This document shows positions 47,591-55,922 of a stretch of 64,000 nucleotides of DNA, one piece after another. The translations under genes were made by a program, and so were the position numbers. Within the stretch, counting starts at the first letter, position 1; each line of letters begins with the position of its first letter. Where the stretch lies: the NCBI RefSeq assembly GCF_001189295.1, contig NZ_CP012159.1, positions 6,898,525 through 6,962,524 on the forward strand, in the 5' to 3' direction. The stretch comes from Chondromyces crocatus (lineage in GTDB: Bacteria; Myxococcota_A; Polyangia; Polyangiales; Polyangiaceae). The notes beneath the pieces were generated by a model, which saw only the letters and a program-made list of their open reading frames with translations, ran no database searches and was not told the DNA's origin.

Positions 47591-49669
47591 TCAGACGCCC
47601 AGGCGCATCCATTCCGCCACGACGTCGCGACGATCCTCGGCGACTGACAGGGAGAGGTATCGCCCATCCTCGGCATAGACGAGGCCACGCCCGACGAGCT
47701 GCCTCAGTGCGCCATCCGGATCAGACGAGAATTCAGCACGGCTCCACGCGATGATCTCCTCCTCCACGTCCGGCGCCGTGGGCAGCGCGGGCGCGAGGCC
47801 GAAGAGGAGATCCAGGAGCGCATCACTCGCATCACGGTCATTCTCGGCGTCGAGAGAAGGCCCGGTTTCCTGAGCCGCGCTGGCATCGTCACCATCGCCG
47901 TCGAGAGGCGTCTTCTTCGATGCCTCCGGCGCCTCCACCAGCAAGTGCTTCAAGGCCTTCGGCGCATCCAGCAGCTCGATCAACGACGCCGCGTGATCCT
48001 TCAGCCGATAAAGGCGCCGTGGAAACCCGGGACGTCGATCGTCGATGACGATGTCCTGCCCCGAGCGCCGCCAGGTGAGCTGACACTCCTCCTCGCGGTA
48101 ATGCTCGTGCCACCGCCGCACCTCGTGCCGCAGCGGCTCCAGGTATGGCCGCGGAACCTCGGCCCCCTCGTCGTCGCGGTCGAAGAAGTACGCCATCCTC
48201 CGCAGCACCTCCTCGGGGAAGGGATAAAGCTGCGCGTACTTGTGACTCGGCCGCAGCTTGATCCCGTAGCGCTCCGGCGCCTGATGGTACGGGCTGAAGC
48301 GGTGGTACTCGATCTCCGGCACCGAGTTCGGCGGCTTCAGGTGAAAGAGCTTCGGCAGCTCCGTCGCCGTCCGCTCGTAATCCGCCGGATCTTCGCCAGG
48401 AAAGCCCGCCAGGATGTTGTAGACCGGCAGGACACCGAACTCCCGCGCGTACTTCAGGAACGCGATGTTCTGGATGCCCGTCGTCCCCTTGCTCATCAAC
48501 GCGAGCACATTCGAATTGAAGCTCTCGATGCCGGGCTGCACCGCGTTGATCCCGGCGTCCGCGAGCCGCTGCACCTGGCTCCGTGAGACGTTCGCCTTGA
48601 TCTCGTAGAAGAAGTTGACGCCGAGCTGCCGGGCCTTCGCCCACTCGGCGAACTCTCCGTAGTACTTCATCGACAGGATGTTGTCGGTCATGAAGAGGAA
48701 GCGCGTGCCATAGCGAGCGACAATCGCCTCGATCTCCGCGCAGAAGCGATCCCGGCTCTTCTGCCGGTACACCATGCCTCCACCGTTCAGCCCGCAGAAC
48801 GTGCAGTGCTGCTTCGCTCCCCACCAGCACCCGCGCGACGACTCGAGGGGCAAGCACAGCGCCTCGAACTCACCGATCCCGAGCCGACCTCGCTGCTCCA
48901 CGAAATCGTCGAAGTCGGGAATCGGCAGCCCGTCGAGATCGAAGAGCGGCGGCGCCCCCTGCACCGCGAGGAGCGAGCGCTTCCCACGCCGCGCATAGAT
49001 GCCGTCGTGCTCCGGCACCGAGAGCCCCTGCGAGAGCCGCTCGACGTAATCGGCGAACGAGGAATCGGACTCTCCCGAGAACACCACGTCGACGAACGGG
49101 AACTGCTCCAGCAGCGCCTTGCCCATCTCGCCTTCGCAGTTCGCCCCGCCGAGCACGACCTGCTTCTCCGGCCACCGCGCCTTGAGGCGCCGCGCCAGCG
49201 CCAGCGCCGCCACGTTCTGGAAGAACGTGGAGCTGATCCCGATCACATCGAACGGCGACAGCCGGTCCACCATCTCCTCCACGAGATCCGACGCGCGCTC
49301 GCGCAGGTGGAGGATGTGCTCCCGCCGCAGATACCGGATCTCCCGCCCCGCGAAGTGCTCGTCGAGCAGCCGCCGCGCCTCTTCTTCGCGCATCGCTTCC
49401 CGCTCGCCGAAGAGCACCCGCGTGAACACCCACTCGTTGAACGGCAGCATCGGACGGCTGTTCAGCAGCCGGTACGCGCGGAGCTTCTCTTCCAGATGCT
49501 CGCCGGGCATCGCGGTGACGACGTCGAGGTTCCAGTGGAACGTCCGACACGCGAATCCACGCTGCTGGATGCCCGCCGAGAGCAGCCCGAGTCCCAGGCT
49601 CGGCAGCCCCGCTGGCCCGTACGGCGGATAGACCAGCGCCACCTTCAGCGCCGCTTTCTGCTCAACCAT
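47591..49669 (-). CDS. B12-binding-type radical SAM RiPP maturase 2
   Basis: A 692-residue RiPP-maturation radical SAM protein, more divergent than the other two. The N-terminal domain starts VALVYPPYGPAGLPSLGLGLL; cluster Cys281, Cys289 and Cys292 lie in SSRGCWWGAKQHCTFCGLNG (C-x7-C-x2-C). The ~150-residue C-terminus differs from the paralogs and is acidic (PLDGDGDDASAAQETG). Probable role: methylation of unactivated core carbons (family inference). Its start overlaps the end of the preceding radical SAM/SPASM-like gene by 8 bp. It is followed, after ~100 bp, by the precursor gene. Confidence 0.85.
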   Translation of the reverse strand: MVEQKAALKVALVYPPYGPAGLPSLGLGLLSAGIQQRGFACRTFHWNLDVVTAMPGEHLEEKLRAYRLLNSRPMLPFNEWVFTRVLFGEREAMREEEARRLLDEHFAGREIRYLRREHILHLRERASDLVEEMVDRLSPFDVIGISSTFFQNVAALALARRLKARWPEKQVVLGGANCEGEMGKALLEQFPFVDVVFSGESDSSFADYVERLSQGLSVPEHDGIYARRGKRSLLAVQGAPPLFDLDGLPIPDFDDFVEQRGRLGIGEFEALCLPLESSRGCWWGAKQHCTFCGLNGGGMVYRQKSRDRFCAEIEAIVARYGTRFLFMTDNILSMKYYGEFAEWAKARQLGVNFFYEIKANVSRSQVQRLADAGINAVQPGIESFNSNVLALMSKGTTGIQNIAFLKYAREFGVLPVYNILAGFPGEDPADYERTATELPKLFHLKPPNSVPEIEYHRFSPYHQAPERYGIKLRPSHKYAQLYPFPEEVLRRMAYFFDRDDEGAEVPRPYLEPLRHEVRRWHEHYREEECQLTWRRSGQDIVIDDRRPGFPRRLYRLKDHAASLIELLDAPKALKHLLVEAPEASKKTPLDGDGDDASAAQETGPSLDAENDRDASDALLDLLFGLAPALPTAPDVEEEIIAWSRAEFSSDPDGALRQLVGRGLVYAEDGRYLSLSVAEDRRDVVAEWMRLGV

Positions 49670-50699
49670 GGAGGATCTCGCTCCCGAGCAGCTGGCTCAG
49701 CACGTTTCGGTTCCACTCCTCCGTCGCCACCTCCTGGAGCAGCGCATCGTCCACCTTCGACAGCGCCGACTTGCAGATGTGGCAGACCGAGTCGCAGTTC
49801 TTCGGCAGCTCCACCCCCCGCGCGACGAGCGCATCGTGCAGCTCCTTGGGTGAAAACGTCGCGATGAACTGGAGCAGCGCATTCCGCTCCATCCGGCCTT
49901 GAAGCTCCGCGAGGGACGTCTCGCGCAGGTTGCCAGCCACGAGCGGCCGCGGGACCTTCCCCGAGCAGCAGGCGTACAGCGTACCGTCGGGGTACGCGAT
50001 CGGCGCCATGGTCACCTCCGTGCAGCGCGCTGGTGCGACCTCGGCGACGGGCACCGTTCGCGTATCGGCGAGCGGCAGCGACTTCGCCCGCCCGATCCGT
50101 GACGCATAGGTCCAGCGCACCGTCACACCGTTCGCAGCGCCGTCGAGGCGCCGCCGCAGCATGTCGTTCGCGTTGCACGACTCGAAGCGCAGCGCCTCGA
50201 GATCGAGGCCGTACGCCGCGTAGAACGCCGGATCCGTCGGCGACTCGTCCGCCTTGAGCACGCGGTACATCCGGACGAGAAGCTCCGGAAAGCTGCGCGC
50301 CGCCGCGATGGCGTGCCCCACCTGCCCCGGATCGAGGAACTTCCAGTGCCAGACGTCGACCGACACATCCAGCTCCCGCAGCCCTGACGCCACGAACGGC
50401 TCCAGGAACGCCTTCCCTGCCTCCACCGTCGGCGCCCAGAAGCCATTCGTCACCACGCCGACCTCGAGCCCCAGCGACCCCGCGAGCCGGGTCAGCTCCA
50501 GGATCTCCTCCGGGAACAGCAGCGACTCCCCCCCCGTGAACTTGACCGCCCCGATCCCCAGCGCCGCCGCTTGCTGGATCAGATCCCTCGCCGCAGCCGG
50601 CTCGAACTTGGTGGTCCTCTTCGGCCCGGAGCTGACGCAGCAATGCGCACACTCGATGTTGCAGCGATCCGTGTAATGGAGGACGATCGTCTCGATCAC
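49662..50699 (-). CDS. Radical SAM/SPASM-like protein B
   Basis: A 345-residue radical SAM protein with the classical C-x3-C-x2-C at Cys13/17/20 (DRCNIECAHC), TGGESLLF and VVTNGFW. A Cys-rich C-terminal region (ARCTEV, YACCSGK, NCDSVCHICK) should bind auxiliary Fe-S clusters as in SPASM/Twitch enzymes. Such proteins cross-link, epimerise or otherwise modify peptides. It is paralogous to the 52768-53835 protein. The GTG at 50699 overlaps the stop of the upstream gene (GTGA) and has GAGGAGG upstream. Confidence 0.85.
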   Translation of the reverse strand: MIETIVLHYTDRCNIECAHCCVSSGPKRTTKFEPAAARDLIQQAAALGIGAVKFTGGESLLFPEEILELTRLAGSLGLEVGVVTNGFWAPTVEAGKAFLEPFVASGLRELDVSVDVWHWKFLDPGQVGHAIAAARSFPELLVRMYRVLKADESPTDPAFYAAYGLDLEALRFESCNANDMLRRRLDGAANGVTVRWTYASRIGRAKSLPLADTRTVPVAEVAPARCTEVTMAPIAYPDGTLYACCSGKVPRPLVAGNLRETSLAELQGRMERNALLQFIATFSPKELHDALVARGVELPKNCDSVCHICKSALSKVDDALLQEVATEEWNRNVLSQLLGSEILHG

Positions 50700-52768
50700 G
50701 GGCTCGCCTCCTCACCCTGGAGAATGGGCAACCTGCGGATCTCCTCCGCATCGCGACCCCCGCTCGGCGCACGGCGTGCAGCGACCGGAAGCCCGAACTT
50801 CTCCGCCTCCTGCGCGCTCGTGCAGTCGACCGCCAGCGCCAGGTAGCGATCATCCATGGGCAGGACGATCCACCGCTCCACCAGCGCCTCCAGCCAGCCA
50901 TCGAGATCCGCCTCGGTCTCCGGAGAAGGGATCGTCTCGGCGGCGAATGCCCCCGCAATCGCCACCAGGTAGAGATCGTCCAGCGAGAACGCCAGCGCCG
51001 CGTCCGCCGAGGGCCGCTTCCTCCAGCGCTCGGTCAGGTTCTCCCGCGTGCGCGCGCGGCGCATCCCGTCATGGAGCCAGTGACCATCCCCGGAGAGCAG
51101 GTACGCGCGGCGCTCGTCGCGCCGGGTGTCCACGAGCAGCGTCGTCCTCACCCCCTGGAACTGATAGAAGCGCGCGCCGTCGACGTACCGGTTCTGCCAC
51201 CCGCGCACCTCGATCCAGAGGCGCTCCTGATACGGCAGCCCATTGCCCTGCGGCAGCTCCGCCGCGAAGTGGTACGAGATGTTGAAGCGCCCCTCCTCCG
51301 AGAGGCCGCGGTAATAGAGGTTCGCACGAGGGAGCGGGCGGACGTTCTTGTAGCCGTACTCCTCGCGTCGCGTGAAGATCGGGCTGAACCGGTCCATGAG
51401 CACCGGGTTCGGGCTGCGCGGCGGCGGCAGGTGGACGAGGCGCGGCAAGAGCGCCACATCCCGGAAGTACGGCGCGTGCGGCTCGTTCGGGAAGCCATAG
51501 AGGTAGAACCAGACCGGCGTGACGCCGCCCATCGCGCACCACTTGAGCAGCTCGACGTTGCGATACCCCTTCACCCCCTTCTTCATCAGCTCCAGGATCT
51601 CGGACGACAGCCCCTCGATGCCCGGCTGGATCCGGCGAATGCCGCTGCGCGCGAACTGGTAGACCTCTTCCTCGCTGAGGTTCGACTTCGTCTCGTAGAA
51701 GATGTTCAGCCCATCCTCTTCGAGCTTCGGGAGGACTTCCTTGAAGTATCGCTTGCTGATGATGTTGTCGACCGCATAGAACTGGGTCACCCGGTGGCGC
51801 TCACCGAGCCACCGGATCTCCTCCAGCGCGCGCTCCGGGCTCTTGCTGCGGAACCCCATCGCGCTGGAGTTCAGCCCGCAGAAGACGCAGTGCTGGATCG
51901 CGCCCCACCAGCACCCACGCGACGTCTCGAAAGGCAACGACAGCCTCCCGGACGCACGCAGGTGCTGCACGACCGGCGGGAGCTGCTCGAAGTAATCGTC
52001 GAAGTCCGGCATCGGGAGCGCATCCATCGCCTGGAGTGGGACGGACTCGGGCCCCGTGCGCACCTCGCCGCCGTCGCGGAAGACGATCCCTGGAATGTCC
52101 GCGGTCGAGAGCCCCTGCCGCTGCGCCTCGATGAACCTGGGGAACGAGAAATCGGCCTCGCCCTGGATGACGACATCGACCTGCGGAAACGAGCGCAGCA
52201 TCTCCGCGCCCATGTCCCCCTCGCAGTTCGCGCCCCCGAACACGATGCACAGCTCGGGGTGCCGCTCCTTCAGAAGCCGCGCCAGCGCCAGCGACCCGAC
52301 GTTCTGCGAGAACGTCGAAGAGAACCCGACGATGTCGTACTGACGCCAGTCGCGCGCGCGATAACACCGCTCGACGTATTCCCCTGCCCCCTCGACGTAC
52401 CGGAGGATGCGCTCCACCCCTTGCGCGATGTCCTCCGCAGCGATGCTCGGGTTGTCGACATCGCGCAGGCTCATCACCTCCTTGCGGACGTCGTCGAGGC
52501 ACCCACCCCACAGCGCGTTCGCGAAGAAGACGTTGCCGAGATCATAGCTGACGGCAATCAGCTCGTAATCGAAGATGGCGTCGTAATGATCGATGCCGTC
52601 CGTGAAGACGCGGAAGAAATCCAGCGCCGCATAGTAGATGTCGGACGCGATCCCCGCCTGAGCGAGCGTGGCCTTCAGCGTGCTCACCCCGAGCCCCGGC
52701 ATGACCACCGGCGTGAACGGCATGACCACCAGACAGACCCGCTTCTCCCTCGGTGCTTCGGCCCCCAT
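50696..52768 (-). CDS. B12-binding-type radical SAM RiPP maturase 1
   Basis: A ~690-residue RiPP-maturation radical SAM protein and the closest paralog of the 44847-46982 protein. The N-terminus is VCLVVMPFTPVVMPGLGVS; cluster Cys286/294/297 lie in SRGCWWGAIQHCVFCGLN. The C-terminal domain ends similarly to its paralog (MDDRYLALAVDCT). Candidate core C-methyltransferase. Its ATG at 52768 shares one base with the TGA of the preceding gene (TGATG), and GGAGG is upstream, so a longer frame is rejected. Confidence 0.87.
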   Translation of the reverse strand: MGAEAPREKRVCLVVMPFTPVVMPGLGVSTLKATLAQAGIASDIYYAALDFFRVFTDGIDHYDAIFDYELIAVSYDLGNVFFANALWGGCLDDVRKEVMSLRDVDNPSIAAEDIAQGVERILRYVEGAGEYVERCYRARDWRQYDIVGFSSTFSQNVGSLALARLLKERHPELCIVFGGANCEGDMGAEMLRSFPQVDVVIQGEADFSFPRFIEAQRQGLSTADIPGIVFRDGGEVRTGPESVPLQAMDALPMPDFDDYFEQLPPVVQHLRASGRLSLPFETSRGCWWGAIQHCVFCGLNSSAMGFRSKSPERALEEIRWLGERHRVTQFYAVDNIISKRYFKEVLPKLEEDGLNIFYETKSNLSEEEVYQFARSGIRRIQPGIEGLSSEILELMKKGVKGYRNVELLKWCAMGGVTPVWFYLYGFPNEPHAPYFRDVALLPRLVHLPPPRSPNPVLMDRFSPIFTRREEYGYKNVRPLPRANLYYRGLSEEGRFNISYHFAAELPQGNGLPYQERLWIEVRGWQNRYVDGARFYQFQGVRTTLLVDTRRDERRAYLLSGDGHWLHDGMRRARTRENLTERWRKRPSADAALAFSLDDLYLVAIAGAFAAETIPSPETEADLDGWLEALVERWIVLPMDDRYLALAVDCTSAQEAEKFGLPVAARRAPSGGRDAEEIRRLPILQGEEASP

Positions 52769-53835
52769 CACTCGACCTCCGCGGCAGGCGTCGCGCTGGT
52801 GGTGGCCTCCGGGAGCAGCCACGCGAATGCCTTCTGAAATGACGCGCGCTCGGCGATCTCATCCATCTCCTGCGCGCTCACCCCGTCGCAAGCCCGGACG
52901 CACACCTCGCAGATGGAGGTATGACCAGGTCGCCGCTTCCGATCCTGCCGGCTCCGCCCCACGGCCAGGTACAGCTCCTTGGGGCCGTGGTCGTTGATGA
53001 ACTTGAAGTGAGCGCGCTCGGTCATCCGCTCGACGAGCGTGGCCAGCGACTCCTTGTGGAGGTTGCCCACGGTGAACCCTGCGATCTTGCCGCCTGCGCA
53101 GCAGCACGCCTGGAGGTCACCATCCGGGTAGATGACCGGCTTGTTGACGATCTCGTGGCACCCCTCCGACGGGAAGACCGACATGGGGAAGTAGCGCAGC
53201 TCCTCGGGGTACTCCGCAGCGCGGCCGAGGCCGATGAGCCCTGCCGCATTGACCAGGATCTTGTGCTTCCAGTTCTGCAGGTCCTCGCGCGCGTCGAGGA
53301 GCTTGCGCAGATCGACGAGGTCCTCTCTCGGCAGCCCGTACAGGTCGCTCAGGGCGTCGAGCGGATCGCCCTCCCCCGGGTGGACGTAGCCGAGGATGCG
53401 AAGAAAATCGAGGCGGCGCGTGCATTCGAGCGCATTACGAAGGATCTTCGGATCCTGGAACTCCAGGTGATACTTGTCGGCGCTGAAATTGAGTTCCGTG
53501 AGACCTGCCTCCTTCATGCGCGACAGGAATTCGAGGCCGCGGTCGAAGTTCTTGGCCCAGAAACCGTTGGTGACGACGCGCGTCTTCAGGCCTGCGGCCT
53601 TGCAGATCTCGAACATCTCGGCGTGCTCCTTCTGGAAGAGGAAGGGCTCGCCGCCAGTGAAATTCACTTTCCGGATGACCGGGATCTCGGTCGCCTCGCG
53701 AATGAATCGCTTGGCGTCCTCGAAGCGCATCGTCTCCTTGTTCTCGGGACTCGACAGAATGCCGCAGTGCTTGCACGCGATGTTGCACGTGCGCGAGTAC
53801 ATCAATCCGAGCTCGATCTTTCGATCCGTATTCAT
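52768..53835 (-). CDS. Radical SAM/SPASM-like protein A
   Basis: A ~355-residue radical SAM protein, first gene of the leftward RiPP operon. It has Cys17/21/24 (SRTCNIACKHCG), FTGGEPFLF and VVTNGFWAKNFD, and a Cys-rich end (SEGCHEI, LQACCCAGGK, ICEVCVRACDG) suggesting auxiliary Fe-S clusters. The same fold and layout appear in the 49662-50699 protein. ATG 53835 follows GGAGGACCTTCC. An epimerisation or cross-linking role is possible but not shown. Confidence 0.85.
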   Translation of the reverse strand: MNTDRKIELGLMYSRTCNIACKHCGILSSPENKETMRFEDAKRFIREATEIPVIRKVNFTGGEPFLFQKEHAEMFEICKAAGLKTRVVTNGFWAKNFDRGLEFLSRMKEAGLTELNFSADKYHLEFQDPKILRNALECTRRLDFLRILGYVHPGEGDPLDALSDLYGLPREDLVDLRKLLDAREDLQNWKHKILVNAAGLIGLGRAAEYPEELRYFPMSVFPSEGCHEIVNKPVIYPDGDLQACCCAGGKIAGFTVGNLHKESLATLVERMTERAHFKFINDHGPKELYLAVGRSRQDRKRRPGHTSICEVCVRACDGVSAQEMDEIAERASFQKAFAWLLPEATTSATPAAEVE

Positions 53836-54544
53836 GGAAGGTCCTCCACCGCGGCAGCGACGGCCACACGCTCGGAATCGGCTCACCCCATCCATCAGCA
53901 CAGCGCGTCAAGGTGAGCGCGCGGCTGTACCCGATCGCCATCAAGGATACGGTCCACTAACCACGGTTCAATCGAATTTCGTCCGAGCGGCATACCAGTG
54001 CCGCGCCGTTCACCGCTGAATGATGGTCATTTCGCGTCGTATTGCGCTGATCCGACCGATGCGACGCGCATTCTCCGGGTTCATCCCCGGATGGGGTGTT
54101 CACGCGCGCTGGCGGAGGTGCACAGGGATGCGCGCGTTCGATGAAGGGGTGAATGCATTGACCGTGCAGGCCATCGCACGCCCGGGCAAGGCGATGGCCA
54201 TGGCGGGGACATGGACGATCTGGGAGATCGGACGGACGACCCTGGTGGGGCCGCTGCGCGGCGGGGGCGGGGCGCGGCAGTGTCGCTTCACGGCGGGGCA
54301 CCAGGTGGGGACCATGACGGAGGCTGCGCCAGTCGAGGTCCGGTCCACCAGGGAGGACGCCATCGGTCCGCGAGAGGGCGGTCGCGCGCTCGTCCTGCTC
54401 GTCCTGCACGAGGCGGCCGTGCAGCGGGACCGGGTACCACGACGGCACCCGATCCCGGCGCATGGATCATCCCCTCGACCTCCCCGGAGGGCGGCTCCCT
54501 TGCTGGCGCACCGCCTCCGAGGCGTCGCTCTCGGCGACCTTCGC
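53836..54544. other. Upstream region of the radical SAM operon
   Basis: About 700 bp between the operon start and the end of the next leftward gene. It includes a candidate promoter with an inverted repeat at 53944-54004 and a less GC-rich stretch around 53940-54060. Open frames here run over both strands and look like shadows. Confidence 0.4.
53944..54004 (-). promoter_or_regulatory. Candidate promoter and operator of the radical SAM/precursor operon
   Basis: On the minus strand a -35-like TTGAAC (53966-53971) is 16 bp from a -10-like TATCCT (53944-53949), about 110 bp before the ATG at 53835. Immediately upstream is a perfect inverted repeat GCGGCA-N6-TGCCGC (53987-54004), a possible regulator site. 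The match to housekeeping promoter consensus is moderate. Confidence 0.5.
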
Positions 54545-55477
54545 TCAGCCCGCGACGCTGTCGGGCGCTGGCTCGAAGGACCGCGCGCTCGTCGTCGGGC
54601 TCGTCGTCGGGCTCGTGGCGACGGGGACACCGCAGCTCCCGGGCGGCTGCACCTCGTCCACCTCGTCCACCTCGCCATCCTGCTTGCGCCGCTTCGGCCG
54701 CAGCCGCCGCAGCGCTTGCCGGAACGAGGCGCCCTCGAAGCGCACCCGCACCTTCGGCTCGTGGAAGCAAGCGTTCACGCCGGCCGCGCGGGCCTCGCGC
54801 CCGAGCATCACGGCGTAGGTCAGGATCTCGTTGCGCAGCAGGATCGCCTCATCCTGATGCCGGATCCCCAGGATGCCGAGCAGATCGCGCGACTCCGCGG
54901 TCCGCAGCAGCTCTTCCCCTTCGACGAGGAACGCCTCGGTCACGCCGACGGTGACGAGGCGAGCTTGCCGAGCGCGCGCCTCGTTCACGAGCACGCGCAG
55001 GTCGGCGATCTCCTCGGCGACGGTGCGCGAGCGGTTCACATCGGCGAACAGCGCCGCGACCTTCGGCTCGAAGACGAACGCCTGCGCGCCGTAGGCCTTG
55101 AGCCGAGCACGGTAGGGCCGGCTCAGCGCGACGAGATCCTCGACGTTCAGCGTGCGGTAGGCGCCGGTGCGGGCCCCCTCGCCGAACCAGAGGTGCCCGG
55201 TGTCGAGCAACTGGATGGCCGCACAGAACGCTTCTCGACGACCCTGGCCATAGCCGACGGTCGCCAGGGCAGCCGACTGCTCGATGACGGTGAGGTACAG
55301 ATCGCGCAGCTCGATCAGGATGTCGTCGATGGCCTGAGCAGGCGCCATCACCTCCTGGACCACCTGGTCGATCTCGGGACGTGCCGCGGCGAGCAGCGCC
55401 TCGAACTGGGCCGGGGTGTCGAGCGCCCGGGTCTGAACGAGGACGGCCTGCTGTGCGGGAGATAACGTAATTGCCAT
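54545..55477 (-). CDS. Hypothetical protein at the right edge of the RiPP locus
   Basis: A 310-residue, mostly helical cytoplasmic protein of unknown family (for example LIELRDLYLTVIEQSAALATVGYG). The C-terminus is low-complexity: a basic stretch (RRLRPKRRK), a 9-bp repeat encoding DEV, and SPTTSPTTS. A very strong ribosome binding site (AAGGAGGAGGGGAACC) precedes the ATG, and the shared palindromic element with a TTGACT/TATACC promoter lies ~65-90 bp upstream. Its link to the RiPP operon is by position and by that element only. Confidence 0.7.
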   Translation of the reverse strand: MAITLSPAQQAVLVQTRALDTPAQFEALLAAARPEIDQVVQEVMAPAQAIDDILIELRDLYLTVIEQSAALATVGYGQGRREAFCAAIQLLDTGHLWFGEGARTGAYRTLNVEDLVALSRPYRARLKAYGAQAFVFEPKVAALFADVNRSRTVAEEIADLRVLVNEARARQARLVTVGVTEAFLVEGEELLRTAESRDLLGILGIRHQDEAILLRNEILTYAVMLGREARAAGVNACFHEPKVRVRFEGASFRQALRRLRPKRRKQDGEVDEVDEVQPPGSCGVPVATSPTTSPTTSARSFEPAPDSVAG

Positions 55478-55539
55478 GGTTCCCCTCCTCCTTTTTGGTT
55501 GGTCCTAAACGGGAGTTTCCGGTTAGGGGGGATTTTTCA

Positions 55540-55600
55540 GGTATAAATCCGCACCGAGCGGAGTCAACCAACCGACCTGCATTTTTTTGACATTTCCAGA
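55540..55600 (-). promoter_or_regulatory. Shared palindromic element with promoter, right copy
   Basis: Minus-strand -35 TTGACT (55562-55567) and -10 TATACC (55540-55545) are 16 bp apart, with the inverted repeat TCCGC-N5-GCGGA (plus strand 55548-55562) filling the spacer. A regulator bound there would block RNA polymerase directly (inference). The same element recurs at 40176-40234. T-rich sequence unlike the local average surrounds it. Confidence 0.65.
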
Positions 55601-55660
55601 CGGCGCCCTGGAGGCTGGAGGCGGCCCGGCGCCTCGGGCCCGGGGTGCCAGGCGGGAGCG

Positions 55661-55775
55661 GCCACGCAGGCCGCGATGCTCACGCACTGGGCGGCAGACA
55701 TCGTGCTCCACATCCTCGTGCCGTCGCTCGTCCTGGCGGGGATTTTCGGCATAGCGCGCCGCAGGATCATCGTCG
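55661..55775 (+). pseudogene. Remnant of a CPBP protease gene (C-terminal end only)
   Basis: The translated stretch AMLTHWAADIVLHILVPSL closely matches the end of the CPBP protein at 40536-41366 (AMLAHWLADIVIHILVPAL), and the DNA is very similar too. The other CPBP motifs are missing. It follows the shared element by ~60 bp; at the left copy the same part lies ~1 kb away, as if the middle had been deleted. Confidence 0.65.
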
Positions 55776-55922
55776 TCGCGGCCGACGTCGCCCCGGGAAG
55801 CCGCGCGCGGCCGAAGGCCTGGAGCGGGCCACGACCCCGAGCCGGCGCTGGCACGCGCGGCATGCCTGGCCCCTCCAGCACGAGCGGCATGCCTCGCTCT
55901 CCCACCCAGCCTGCATGCCGTG

